Source: Lepidodermella squamata (lineage: Eukaryota; Gastrotricha). From it: a stretch of 64,000 nucleotides of DNA. Positions 34,319 to 46,452 of the stretch are shown here, one piece after another. The DNA lies in the NCBI GenBank assembly GCA_047495785.1, contig JBLDXI010000009.1, positions 2,852,001-2,916,000 of the forward strand, written 5' to 3'. How positions within the stretch are numbered: position 1 is the stretch's first letter; every line of letters starts with the position of its first letter. A model generated the notes under the pieces. The model was not told where the DNA came from. It searched no databases and worked only from the letters and a program-made list of their open reading frames with translations. Both the position numbers and the translations under genes were made by a program.

Positions 34319-35882
34319 ATGGCGTCTAAAATGATGTGCCTCATTTTTGCAGCAATCATCGGCGCTGCTTTTGCGCAGAATGACAACGTTAATGCCAACG
34401 AATTTTGCCAGTCCTGTTCCGGCCGTGCTAACAGCCGCAACTTCTACGCCCACCCAACTGATTGCCATCTATTCTACTCGTGCTTCTTCTACAACGAAAC
34501 CTACGCCGAGGGTCAGCTTCTTCAATGCCCGCCTACTCTCTACTTCCAGCAAAAGTACCAGACCTGCGTCCCCGAGGGCCCAACCCCGTGCCAGGACATC
34601 TGCGCCAACGACACCGTGACAGCCTTGGGCTGTGCCCCAATCCCCGGCAGCTGCAACCAATACATCTGGTGCAGTTTCGGCTCGGAGCTGCTCTGCTGCC
34701 CGCAAGGCACCGCGTTCAACGCCTCGACCTGCCAGTGCGATCTCAGCGAAACGTGCACCGATGTCTGCACCCTAGCTGCCCCGGCCGTTCCCACCTCCGT
34801 CGCCCCGGTCACCTTCAACGACACGTACTGCACCGACCCGTATGGCAACGTGCTCACCGCAATCGCTGGCAACCCGACCTCGTACGGCCAGGTCGATCAG
34901 AACAACAATAACCAGGTCACGGAGCTGCCATGCGCCCCTGGCTCGACCTTCACCCTCGAACAGTGCCGCTGTGACATCAACGTCCCAATCCTTTCCGCGG
35001 CTAGTGGTAACCAGTGCACGTTGTACCTGCCCTTCGACGGTAATGCCAACGATTTGTCTTCGACTAAGCTTGGCACTTTCGTGTATGGTGATGCGACTGT
35101 GGTCACTACGACGTGGGCTCGTGGAACTGGGTCATTCTACACTGGAAATGGCGGTCGTCTTGAAATTCCTGGCACCAAGAACCTCGATCAACTCTCCCAA
35201 GGCTCTTATTGCCTGTTTTACAAGTAATTATTTTCATTTATTTTTCATTAAAATTTAAAATTTTCTATAGCTGTGCAAATAACGCTTGCCCCAATGGTGG
35301 TCTGTTGTCGAACAACAACAACGCAAGCCGAGCTGATTACACTGCCATTCTTGCTTCGGTCGCAAATGCCTTCCAGGCTGATATCAAGACCCACTGGCCG
35401 ACCAATGAGCGCCAAATTCGAAGCAGCCAGGGCCTCGATTTGAATGGCTGGAACCAAGTCTGCGTTACCTACCGCGCCCCAGCTTACCCATATGCTGGTG
35501 AAAGCACCCTCAGCCTATACATCAACAATGTAAGAAAATTTAAATAAATAATTCAAAGTTTAATTAATTTTAAATTTCAATGAATTAAATCGCTCTAAAT
35601 TTTGAATTAAATTTTAATTTATTTTATATATTTCGCAATTTTTGGTTAAAGTTGGCTATTTTTAATGTGAATCAGGAACTGGTTGTTCAAGACGTCTATG
35701 CTAACAACGGCTGGTTGAACATTGCCAACTGCCCGTACACTGTCGGCACCGATCAGTTCTACGGCGATTTCGCTGGCTACATCGACGAAGTCCTGATTTG
35801 CAATCATGCTTTGACCCCGACCGAGGTCACGGCTCATTACACTGGCCAAGATGCTCTGCGCAGTGCTAATTTGATCCCTTGA
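34319..35882 (+). CDS. Secreted chitin-binding (CBM14-like) + LamG-like protein A
   Basis: Exons: 34,319-35,223 (905 nt), 35,271-35,529 (259 nt) and 35,676-35,882 (207 nt); phases agree, giving 456 residues. A signal peptide ends near residue 20 (GAAFAQ). The first ~220 residues hold two peritrophin-type chitin-binding modules with typical Cys and aromatic residues (HPTDCHLFYSCFFYNETYAEG; GSCNQYIWCSF), then a third shorter Cys module. The C-terminal ~230 residues are a LamG/concanavalin-like jelly roll (CTLYLPFDGNANDLSSTKLG, FYGDFAGYIDEVLICNHAL). It is probably an extracellular matrix, cuticle or mucus protein bridging chitin and glycans. The coding exons are much richer in G/C at third positions than neighbouring genes, as in strongly expressed genes. 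Paralogues are at 46,970 and 59,897. The stop is TGA. Confidence 0.85.
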
Positions 35883-36195
35883 AGCGAGGAAAACTTTGAA
35901 AAAACTTTGAAAACCATTTATGGCTATATTTATTGAGAAAATTTGAATTTTCTCATTTTGAATACGATGAACAATAAATTACCAGTTTAAAGTTGTGAGA
36001 TTTTTCAAATCACAAATTTTATTTCAAAGTATGTATGCAGGGTTTTTTTGGAATTTCGCTGATGATGATTCATCAGCCCAGCACCTTCGTAAAAAAATTG
36101 GAGCAGCCATTGAATTGAGACATAATTTTCGCCCTCGCAGCATCCTCCACACCATCGCCGGTATAAAATAACAGTAAAATCACGGTACCGCATAT

Positions 36196-36456
36196 CTACC
36201 ATTTCAAACACCGGCAAATCGTCGACGCCTTCTTCGCAACTTCGACGCACTTTTCATCGACCAAGCCGCCTCGCAGCCGCAGCGCCCTGGCGCACTGGCT
36301 CAGCTGGGTGCAAGTCGCGCTGTCACAAATCGGCAAATTGCTATCGGCCGCAGCGGTGTTTGCCGTCGGATTACACGCCAAAGTTAGCTGAATAATAACA
36401 ACGCCGAGTAACAAAACGCTAGCCACCAGAAGCCGGAAAACATTAAATCGCCTCAT
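36196..36456 (-). CDS. Small secreted six-Cys protein, member 5
   Basis: Single-exon gene, 86 residues. A long hydrophobic leader (VASVLLLGVVIIQLTLA) precedes a core with spacing C-x4-C-x5-C-x14-C-x10-C-x-C (CDSATCTQLSQC ... TICRC). It matches the four genes at 6-10 kb in Cys order and spacing though not in other residues, so membership is likely but not certain. One further Cys sits just after the leader. A TATATAAA element lies at 36,580-36,587. It ends with TAG; the frame stays open for about 40 more codons, which is probably chance. Confidence 0.6.
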   Translation of the reverse strand: MRRFNVFRLLVASVLLLGVVIIQLTLACNPTANTAAADSNLPICDSATCTQLSQCARALRLRGGLVDEKCVEVAKKASTICRCLKW

Positions 36457-37335
36457 GTTGTTATTGTTGTTAATAATTAATGCGAAATGCGGGAATGGAA
36501 AAAAATTGCAAGATTAAATGTAAATAAAATTATGCAACGACGACGATGATGATGATGGGCCGTGTTTTTTCGTGGCTCTTTTATATACGATCCTAGCCAG
36601 ATTTTTTGACCCGTCTAGACCACGCGGGCGTGGTGGCGCTTTTTCCGCAGTGTAGCGCGCTTATTCACGGTTTTATTGCTCGGCCAGGTGGCCCATCCCC
36701 GAAAAACTCATCATTACACAATTATTATCTTATGTTCACCCACGCAAAATGCCTCCTAATATTAACTATAGCTCCGAAAAATATTTGTGAATGACAGAAA
36801 TTATTTGACTCATTTTCCAAGAATTCTGGAATTTTTATTTGTATAAGTATATAAAATGTCTCACGAATTTTTGAGGGCAGTAAAATATAATTCAATTAAA
36901 TTTACGAGGCTACAAAACTTCCGCTTATTCGCGCCACAACAAGTGCGGTTGAAAATTAGTTATGAATGACCTCGCATCAAATGGCATTTTATTCGACCTC
37001 GAAGCGCCTAAAAACTAATAGGCGCGGTTCGGTTCATTCCGGTATTTACATCGATTTCTGGTATGAGAAAGGCGAGATTGCTTAATTTCCGCCAAATTTG
37101 TAGCACGTCCTCGTCAAAAACCCTTAAATCGGACACCGCTGTATTTTTATGGCAAATTAATAAATTCAAGTACCTATTTTTTTGTAGGATGCGCAATTTT
37201 TTTACCAGTTTTTTTGTCATTTTTTGCCACTTATCTTCTGGTGAAAAAAAGCAAATTTCCCCATTGCTAGTTTTTTTTTAATTGTAGGTAAATATACCAA
37301 TAATATGATATATTATTTTTGCTCGGGAATTTAAC
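36457..37335. other. Divergent promoter region, no further gene seen
   Basis: Lies between the minus-strand secreted peptide and the plus-strand anchored protein. The TATA element at 36,580-36,587 (-) belongs to the former. No exon, RNA gene or repeat could be supported in the remainder. Confidence 0.45.
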
Positions 37336-37698
37336 ATGCCGCCAATATCTTTCGGAAAAGGCTCAGCTTTGGGCGATGCGACAATCGGCGGTAAACCGAG
37401 GGTTACCTTCTTCCTTCCACCCTCTCCCGATACCGAAATCACCGTAACCGAGAGCGAAGTTGAAAACGGCGACGTGGAAGTGACGAATTCAGATATCATC
37501 AGCGACGAAGTCAGCATCAATATTAGCCATACCGATAGTGATGTTACTTACCAGACTATGGAAGAAAGAGCGATAATTACTGTACAACGTCAGGGTAGTG
37601 CTGAATGCATTTCAAACTACATCATTGCCGTTTGCCTCCTCGCAGGCATTGTTACCTTTCTTGTGTTTCAATTTAGAGCCAATGTCTCAGAGACCTAG
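37336..37698 (+). CDS. Small C-terminally anchored membrane protein, paralogue 1
   Basis: Single-exon gene, 120 residues. The acidic, Ser/Thr-rich cytosol-like N-terminal part (1-92) has no Cys. The C-terminal block VQRQGSAECISNYIIAVCLL is followed by a hydrophobic helix (AGIVTFLVFQF) and RANVSET. The block reappears in the protein at 46,453 (VKRQGNAEFFSNYAIAACLL...FQFIANV), so the two are paralogues despite different N termini. With no signal peptide and a helix close to the C terminus, a tail-anchored protein is likely. The family is unrecognised. The stop is TAG. Confidence 0.6.
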   Translation: MPPISFGKGSALGDATIGGKPRVTFFLPPSPDTEITVTESEVENGDVEVTNSDIISDEVSINISHTDSDVTYQTMEERAIITVQRQGSAECISNYIIAVCLLAGIVTFLVFQFRANVSET

Positions 37699-38309
37699 TC
37701 GGCAAAAACCATAATTTCAGATTTATTTATTTCATTTGGAGAATTGAAACTTTGAAAATAAAAATCGGCGGATATCAAGAAAATGTTAGCAATTTTTGAA
37801 AACGTGAAAAATCATAAGGTTACTACTTGGATCTTTTGCTTTTGGCATGAGCCAAGTGGCGTGGTTACTTCGAAATCATTTGATTCTCTTATAAGGAATT
37901 ACCGCCCTGGGTTCGAGTCGTCGCCCCGCGATGGCACGAATCCGCACCAAACCCGCCACGCAATCTCATGCTTTTTCTTCAAAAAAAACAAAAATTTATA
38001 TTTTGCGATTTATTTAAAAATTCAAACTCCAGAAAATTAAAAACAAGATATGTATATAGGTTAATTGTTATAGCGTTTTTTAGGATTTTTTTCAGGTAAC
38101 AAAATAATTTAACAATGCTACAAATACGAGCTAAAACTGGGCAAAATCAAAGACTTTAGACACTATATAGGTCTTTAGTCATACAGTCAAGAAAAGAATC
38201 AAAGTCGATACGCATGAAAGCATAGTAGTGAAGTTTTTTGTTTGATTTTCCCAAACTTTTTATAAAAGCAAGAAAAATATATTTAGTAATAAAGCCGTTT
38301 TTTCGGTGG
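37699..38309. other. Intergenic gap with a tRNA-like B-box segment
   Basis: At 37,908-37,920 the sequence GGGTTCGAGTC matches a tRNA B box. About 60 bases upstream an AGCCAAGTGGC segment resembles an A box of the Ser/Leu type, followed downstream by an A-rich tract. The flanking stems do not pair convincingly, so it is more likely a tRNA pseudogene or SINE head than a working tRNA. Nothing else was recognised. Confidence 0.3.
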
Positions 38310-39522
38310 TCAAAAAGACTGCGAGGCCAGATCGTCGTCGTCGTTGCCGAGAGAAAACGTCAAATGAGCAGGCTTCAACGTTACAGGCAAGCTTGTTGAC
38401 TTTGTCGGCGTGTCAGAATCGCTCAACTGCTCCTCTTCTTCTTCGAAAAGGCGGCGAACAAGTTTTCGATTGAAACCGTCAGAAAAACTGCGACCGCGGC
38501 GAATCAATCTAAAAAATGGGCGTTAAAATGAATTTTCATCTCGAATTTTCAATAAAAAATCTTACTTGACGGTTTTAGGGCAAGGGCTAGCGAGATCCGA
38601 TACAGCGTTAGGTTCCAAGTTGGTACCAGCATCGTTGATATTCGGCAGACTCGCGTGGATCAACCGCCGCCATCTTCGCTCTTCCTCGCGGAAACGCGCG
38701 TCACGCATAGTCACGTAGCCGTCAGTCGGCTGAGGCGATGCAGTTTTGTCAACAAGATCGAGCCGGTTATTCGCGCGGCAGTACTCGTAAAACGCCTTGT
38801 AGCCACCCTCGAGCAGGTAACATTCAGGGAAATCGAGACGGGGGTAATTCGCGCTGTTTCGGTCGCGATCGGCCTTGCGGAGTTGCTTCATCATCGACGG
38901 AGCGCGTTGGCTGCTGAACTCGCAGTGGAAGACGAGGATCTGGCGACGGTTGTCGGATTTCAGGCACGAGGCGAGGTATTTTTCGAGTTTTTCGTAACTT
39001 GGCACGTTAACGGCGCTTTGAACATGTCCGCCATCGAACTCGTACGGGAACCGGCAGTCGAAAACGGGGCAGCAGGAAGCTTCGCTTTCGAACGTTCCAT
39101 CGAGAAGTTTGACCAGAGTTTCAGGCTGGATTCTCACCGTTGACTCGTAAAATGAGCAGGGAAGTAGGTATTTCTGTAAAAAATTTCAATAAATTAACCA
39201 AAAATTAAAAATAAAATCACTCCATACTTTTGAACCATCAGCGATGAGACCAGAGTCGAAAACGGGACTAGGTTCGGAGCTTGAATTAGGAAGATCATCC
39301 TCAGCTGAAGTCAAACTGAAACAGAAATGAAATAATGTAAAAATAATCAGCTATTAAACGATTATTTTTCGCGTCTTTTTCAATAATAGCACATTTTTCG
39401 AAATTATGTTATTCTTACTTGGTTCTGGAGAGAATTGGTGACAGACCAGTTGACACTAACTTCGAATTGACAGCAATGTTACGAGACTGTGATGAGGTCA
39501 ACAGAAGTTGAGGTGGAGCCAT
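38310..39522 (-). CDS. CDC25-type dual-specificity phosphatase
   Basis: Exons (minus): 39,419-39,522, 39,228-39,315, 38,566-39,173 and 38,310-38,508; phases agree, giving 332 residues. The catalytic rhodanese-fold domain (about 70-200) has the landmarks of CDC25: a KYL start, VFDCRFPYEFDGGHVQSAVN, the active-site loop HCEFSSQRAP (Cys nucleophile and Arg, HC-x5-R), and FPECYLLEGGYKAFY. It would dephosphorylate the inhibitory Thr/Tyr of a cyclin-dependent kinase and promote cell-cycle entry. The N-terminal regulatory region is only about 65 residues, far shorter than usual. The active-site loop has Gln where most homologues have Glu. The basic C-terminal tail (LIRRGRSFSDGFNRK) is followed by an acidic end. 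A TATTTAAAG element is at about 39,613-39,621. Confidence 0.85.
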
Positions 39523-41272
39523 CGCAATAAATGAAGGTCACGAATCAATTTTATATTTCAACTCGGAAATTAGAATTGAAACTGTCGTCGATTACTGGCA
39601 GTTAGCGGTGGTCTTTAAATAGCCGACTAGACGTGTTAAAGCATGTAATTTAATAGTGTTTTTAGAATATTTCATTATCTACCAAGACGTGACACTAATT
39701 TGCTAACGATATAACAGGGACGCGATCAAATTGAACATTGTTTATAGAAAAGCGCGCGATTTATTTTATCCTGATTCTTCCCGCCAGACTTCCGTACACA
39801 ACAGTGGACGTTGGAGATTAAGGCTTGAAATATAAAAATAAAGCTAGTCGTGTCGCTATGTGGACAGTCGTGGACATGGAAGTTTAAGCTTTGGAATCGA
39901 ACAATCACATTAGTTGAGTCGCTTTTTAGGTGAAAAATGTTTAGCAACGAAATATGCTACAGGGCCTTTGCAAATCCGAGCTACATCAGATGAAAAAGAG
40001 ACAGACTACTAATTATTATGGAGCGACGGCATTTAGCCAGATTTCGAAGTTTTGCGACGATAATCCGATATTTTACACATAGCAGCTGCGCGCCGGAAAG
40101 GCGTCCTTGAAAACTACGCCTCCCATGACAAGAGTGGTCATCTGCGCGGTCCTGTTTTGGCGCGCGAAGCATGTGTGCGCCCGTGATGACTACATAGCGC
40201 ACCGACCGGCACATGTGCGACCAAGCGAGAGCGTGACCTAGGAGCTCCAGTCGCCTAATTACCGACTAACCAGCTTGGCGCCTCTTTTTCGCCCTGGAGT
40301 TTAGGTAGACGAGGGCCAACTGTAATTCTGATAACATCTGTACACTCAGAAAATTTAAAACACCCTAGGAAAACACAATTCAAAAAATTAATTCACTCAT
40401 CCATAGGGGGTCTAGCTACACTTGAGAGCAGACTGCTTTTTTATATTTTATATCATGATCTTTGTGTTTGACTTGTGATACGTGAAAAATGATAACATAT
40501 ATTTCCCGCCAAACATTATCAGCTTCTCTATATGCTCATTATTTCGGCATCCCACTTTAAAAATGACAAATTTCCTTCAATTTACACCCAAAATGCAGTT
40601 TGATTCCTTTAGGATGGATTATAGCTAACATTGTCACTCCAGAGAAAGCTTTGAATTAACTGAACCGTTCATTGCTTGCGGCCTAGACTTTCAGAACAAT
40701 TCCTTCTTGCCATCACCAAACTTGGAAAAATGGTTACAGTCGTGATATATGTAATATCCAATTTATGCCGATAGAATCCTTATGATCGATTATAAAGGCT
40801 AGGTATCGAAATGGGTCCAAATATTTGCACCGCCAAAAATGAGGTTCCAATAATTCAAACGTCCCGCCACTAAATGTTTCACATTCTTTGCGATTTCGGC
40901 GTTTTCGCTTACTGATCGATACTGATGCCTTCCCTGAATGTTTACTCTGGTCATTTTTTCTCTATGCCTGAACCTTAGGATTTTTTATTTTATTTATCTT
41001 GCGCCCTAAACTACGCTGAAAAATGATCGATGTTAGGTTCCAAGACGGCTGATATCGACAAAATCACAGATTTCGGCTCTGCAAGCTGCAGTATAACTCA
41101 AAAACTGACTGCTCATAGCGAAAAAACGCGTAATATGACGATCTATCGTTTAGGCATGATAACGAAAAAATTGAGATTCCAGAGAAGACCTATACGACCT
41201 TTTCATAAAAAATGTTTTTTATTATTGCGCTTGATCACCGGGAAATGTTAAACTTCAACTTGTTATCACGTT
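39523..41272. other. Intergenic gap with a dispersed repeat
   Basis: About 1.75 kb between the CDC25 start and the end of the first TIR-NB-ARC-ankyrin gene. It contains the CDC25 promoter and, at 41,050-41,185, the plus-strand copy of the dispersed repeat. No gene could be supported. Confidence 0.45.
41050..41185 (+). repeat. Dispersed repeat copy (partner of 3,590-3,705)
   Basis: Shares several blocks with the reverse complement of 3,590-3,705: ATTTCGGCTCTGCA against ATATCGGCTCTGCA, CGCGTAATATGA against CGCGTAATAATGA, and ATCTATCGTTTAGGCA against ATCTATCGTTAGGCA, in the same order. Degraded interspersed element with no coding capacity. Confidence 0.45.
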
Positions 41273-44200
41273 TCATTCGTGCAAAAATTCTGCAATTTCC
41301 ATGTGTCCAGCATTGTGCGCCACAAAGTAGGGTGTCTCACCCAGCCGATCAGGCATATGAGCCGCATTTGGCCATTTCTGGTACAAAAACCTGACCACGC
41401 CAAAATGACCAGCCGCCGCAGCCAGGAACAATGCTGTCTGCTCGTCGTTGTTCAGCACCTGCGGCGCTTCAATCATTTTGTCACACAAATACCGAACAAT
41501 TCCGATGTAACCACGCTGAGCGGCTAACATCATCGGCGATAGACCTTCGTGATCCTGTAATTTCAGGGCCAGGTGATATTTATCGCCTAAATAGGCCAGC
41601 ACGCTCAACTGGTCGTTGATAGCGGCGTGGCTAGCAGCAGATCGACCCTCCAAGTCCCTATGCTTAATACCATCAGGGTGCTCTTCATACAAATATTGAA
41701 CAATAACCAAATGTCCCTTCACAGCCGCGTGAATCAAAGCAGTGAAACCTTGGCTGTCTTGATATTCGATAGAATCGGGATAGGCTCGATGTAGAAATTG
41801 CGTGATTTCGAGATTGCCAAGACTTGCGGCCAGCATTAACGGCGACATTCCACTTTCGCTTCGAAGATGCAGCGAACCGGGCGATTGTTCAACAATAAAT
41901 TCCGCAATATTAAGATGGCCATTTTCAACCGCATGCATCAACGCTGTATAGCCGTCCTTATCTTGCCGCGACAGCGCGTCTTGATATTTGTTATACAAAT
42001 TGTGAACCATTGGCAAATGTCCGTTAATCACCGCGATCATAAGAGCCTGCCGGCCTTTGCCGTTTGACAATTTCACGACCTCCGGGCTTTTTTCGTGCAA
42101 AAAATCGACGACTTCAAAGTGGCCATTCTGCGCGGCTAGCATCAGCGCGGTGCAGCCCTGGAAATTTCGCATTGAAATCGACTCTGGGTACTTTGACCAT
42201 AGGTAACTGACTACGGCAAGGTGGCCACAACCAGCTGCGACCATCAACGGCGTTTCGTTGTTATCATTCGTCATTTCGACAGCTTCCGCGTATCGGCTGA
42301 ATAGAAACTGAACGCATTCCAAGTTGCCGTTAGCAGCCGCGTACATCAGCGCCGTCCATTTATGCTTATCCAGCCGCCGAACCCCGAAAACATCTCGTTC
42401 GCATAGGAACTCAAGCGTGGCCATGTGACCGCCTCGAGCCGCTAGCAATAACGCACTTCGCTCCATTTTATCCAGGGTGTTTAACGAATTCGGGAATTCT
42501 TCGTACAAGAAGTTGATTATGTCGAAATTTCCAGCTTGTGAAGCGACCATTAAGGCGGACATTCCGTCACGGTCTGTTGCCTCGATGGCTTCTGGGCACT
42601 TGCTGTGTAGGAATTGAACAATTTCAAGGTGGCCAAATGCTGCGGCTTGCATTAGTGCGTTTCTTTGGTCGATACTTGTTTTGCGAATGGCGGCTTCGTC
42701 ACGGTTTTGCAGAGTGATTACAACCTGAACGTGACCATTCACGGCCGCATGCATCAGAGCTGTGAAGCCTTGCACGTCTTGCCTAAAAATAAATTAAAAA
42801 AAACTGTCTTTTTTCGAGATAGGAAATGTTTTGAAAATTCCTCCTTAAAGAAAATATTAACTAATTAATAATTAATAATTGCGTTAATAAATTTACGATT
42901 CAATTTTTCGACGAATGGATTTTGAGCTAATAAATTTTCAAAAAATTAACAAAAAAAAATATTTCTAAATTTTTGAAAATAATTTTGCTTACTGATCAAT
43001 GGCAGACGAATCTTTTTCGCAAAGGTATTCCACTGTCTCCAAGTGCCCAGCTATTGCAGCAATCATAAGAGGGGTCCGCTCGGCGCCATCAACCATTTTT
43101 AAACAGTTTAATGAAGCCCCAGCGTTGTATTTGAACAACGCCTGGATTAAATCCAGATGCCCGTAATGCGCGGCGATTGATATCGCCGTTGCGCCATCGG
43201 AACTTTGCTGAAGTAGGGTTTCCCATTTTTTGCGAACAATCGCTTCAACCAGATTCACTCGACCGAGACGAGCCGCTAACATCAGCGCATTTTCTCCACG
43301 GGAGTCCAATCGATCAACTGCGATTTTATCGATTTCGCCCTTAATTATACTCTCCAAGACTGGGTTCAATTCTGAAGAAGAATGAGCACTTTTCCTCGCC
43401 AACATAAAATCGCCTCGTAATTTAGAAACTCGGCAAATCAAACGCAGCCGAGCGTTGTAGTATGCCGGCTCATATTCCTCGTCGAATAGATCGCCGAAAA
43501 GGCAGCGTTGTTCAGCGTCAACCTTTCGAAAAACATCCGCGAAATCAACCTTATTCGCAATCGATCTCTGGAGGAATCGATCGATTAACAAATAAGACTT
43601 GTTGACAGCACATCGCGACAAGTCGGCGACTAAATTCGCAATATTCGCCTCGTCTTCTTCCCATTTTGTTAGGTAGAGATGATGGAGAAAATTACGCCCT
43701 GGAACCCGGATTTTCGCAGATTTCTGGCCGCAAATCACGCAAAGGTCGTGCGGGCTAACTTTGCTGAAAACTTTGGATAAAAAGTCGAAATTTTGTTGAA
43801 TGATCGACTCGCAAATGATATTTATCGTCGGCGTTACGCTGCTATTGCTTCGATTCCGACTCGTGACATCGCTCATATCGGAAATTTTCGCCGACCCTGT
43901 GACTAGTCGCAATCGTATAGCCGAGATATCACTGGTTTTCAGAGCCCTTTTCGCGAATTGAACCGCAACGTCGTGAATCAGGCCATGCATCAAATAGCGA
44001 TCGTCCGAATCCCCAGCGTCCTTATCTATCGGTACTAGCAACGCCTTTTTCGCGAATAAATGGCATAAGGCTCGAGCTTTGAGGACGAAACTTCCCTTGA
44101 ATTGGTCACCCTCGAATCCCCACAGAAACGCAGCTTCTTCCGCGTGGATCGGCTCGTTAGGTTCAAAGAACAAAAACGCGTTAAATCCAACCCGTTGGCT

Positions 44201-45912
44201 GACGTCCATTTGCGCTAAACTCGCCTCGAAAAGGGTCTTGATGTACTTGACAATCCGCTCCTGGGGCCTGTCAGAACTACTTCCGGGTAACGCTTCGTTT
44301 GAAATAGTCATGAAAAGAGTGTCCCAGTCGTCGTGGTCGGCGAAACGCGCCGCAATTAGCGTGGCTATAAACGGCGATCCGAAACATCTCGCAGCTAATT
44401 TCGCCAGTTTTTGCTTCGGTAATCGATCACCGAAATGTAACGTCTTTTCAAACATTTCTACCAGCTGATCATCGGTTAGTGGATGGACGGGCTCTTTTTT
44501 GAAAATGCTGCCTGGGAAAGTTTGGAAAATTGAGGCGTCACGCGTCGTTACGCAAATTGGCAAAAGGTTCGTTTGAATTCGAACGAAATTCAATAATTTC
44601 GCGTTTGTCAAATCGTCCAATATTAGTATCGGCCGTCGACGTTGGGCTTGAAAGTAGGCTAAAGTCTCGGCGATTCCGAGAAAACTCGGCACTAATGGGT
44701 CCGCTCGTTTCGCTTTTTCAATAAATCTCGATATGAACGATTTCTGAACTGAAGGAAGGTTGAAATTTGAACAATCGCCTTCATCGCGCCATTCGTAGCA
44801 ATTTATCCATATTGCGAAGTGGATGTTGCATTCTAGCATTAGCGATTCGCTGTTAGCGCGGTTTGTGAAGATTCTTGCGACCATAGTAGTTTTACCGATA
44901 CCAGCCTCTCCGGTCACGATTAACGCGCCCAATTCAGGGTGACCACAAAGGTTTCGAATAAGGCTCAGCAGGCGCAATTCATCTTCAAGGCGGGTGAAAT
45001 ATTTCGTGAATATCGGTGTGTCAACAGCTCGAAATCTTAAGAGGAAACATCTCAGGAATTTTATAAAAAAAATTTAGAAAATTAACCCAAATTTATTTCG
45101 ATCTTTTCGCCGCCTCGAACCTTCAACTTCGTCCGAAACTTCCGTCCCAGTCGTAGGATCAGGGACATGTGCCTTCAGCAGGGCGATCAACTCGCCGTAG
45201 AACTGATCGAATTGACGTTTTTTATCGAAATTAATGAAAGGACCAAGGGTGTCGTCAAATTGTGCGCCCATCACAGGCCAATCGATTGCAGGTGGTCGTT
45301 TTTCCATGGTTGCTACTATCAGGCGGGATTTATGGGCCAGGGCGTACTGAACTTCAAGGCGGCATCGCTCGCTCGTTTCAAACTTTTCATTGAAAAATAC
45401 CAAGACCAAATCAGATAGCTCAATGTCCTAAAATGTAAAAAATTGAAAATTGAAAAAAATTTCGAGATTTTTCTCAAACCTCGCTTTCATTATTTGAATC
45501 TCGATAATCCATCACATAATAGCCTAATTTTGCTAGTAAAATCGCAACCCGAGACACATCGACGGGCCGGTAATGTAAATCATGGCTGAAATAAATTGAC
45601 CCAGCATAACCTGTGTATAAAAATTTAGGAGAAAATATTCTTTGAAAATATTCGATTTTTCTCACCGACTCGGTCGAGCCGTTTTTCAATTTTCGCCAAC
45701 CGTCTCAAAATTTCTTCAAGCGTGACGTAGTGAACCCATTCGCCGTCGTCTGAATCGTCGTCATCAGCATTCTGATTATTATTCGTCCCATTTTCTTCTT
45801 CCTCCATGGTACGCTTCGGGGGTAAAGAGTAAGTGACCCATTTCCGAAAATCAGCAATAGCCCATTTGCTGCCGGAATATGACCCTGATAACCGCCGATC
45901 GCCTCGAGTCAT
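41273..45912 (-). CDS. TIR-NB-ARC-ankyrin receptor 1 (NLR-like)
   Basis: Exons (minus): 45,666-45,912, 45,480-45,610, 45,087-45,427, 42,993-45,035 and 41,273-42,782; phases agree, giving 1,423 residues. After an acidic N terminus comes a TIR domain (about 83-200: SIYFSHDLHYRPVDVSRVA, DLVLVFFNEKF, SERCRLEVQYA). The Glu in C-x-x-E aligns with the catalytic Glu of NADase TIRs. The NB-ARC-like ATPase has a P-loop GEAGIGKTT (~281), Walker B ILILDDL, a CVTTRD sensor and a GSP motif. A winged helix with FEPNEPIHAEEAAFLWG ends in MHGLIHDVAVQFA, like the plant MHD motif. About 18 ankyrin repeats follow (GHLEIVQFLHSKCPEA type). Presumed cytosolic sensor: repeats perceive, the ATPase oligomerises, TIR signals. 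The stop is TGA. Confidence 0.85.
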
Positions 45913-46452
45913 CCCACTAAAAAATTGTGGGCTGATTTACGCGCGAAATAAAACAAAACACAGTGAACAGTATAAAAGAAGAAAACACCGATTGATTTAT
46001 ATCATTTTCGCACCTAATGGCGCCTAAGGCGCGCATTTTTTATTCCATTATTATGTGCGTAAAACGCTCCTAATGAATGTGCACTATATGCGGTGTATAA
46101 AAAAAACTTGCCGGTAAAAACACTCATGTTTAATCAAGAGGTACCAACGCTTAATAATTTAAGTTATTTTGATGGTTCGTTCCGTATTCATTTTTTTGTG
46201 AATTTTTCTTGATTTTTTCTTGATTATTAATTTATTTAAAATTATTTTCGGTGTAATGCACTGCCGTAATAAAAAATGCGAATGAGAACGGAAAAATCGT
46301 AGTAAAATTGCACTTTTATATTGACGTTTAGCCATGTGAGATCAGCTGTCAGCCACCTACATACGCGTGCAAAACCCACCGGCGGGGCTGTGCTACGAAA
46401 TCAGCTAAATCCGTTGGCATCAGCGTAGTTTATTTTATATCGCGTATAAAAT

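Noticed and set aside
34347-34911. Several overlapping long open frames on both strands across the chitin-binding genes (also 47,900-48,640 and 60,870-61,530)
   Set aside because: They are shadows caused by G/C-rich third positions in the real frame. None has a domain, start context or splice support.
36154-36195. C-terminal extension past the TAG of secreted member 5
   Set aside because: About 40 open codons can occur by chance, and no family member has matching sequence there.
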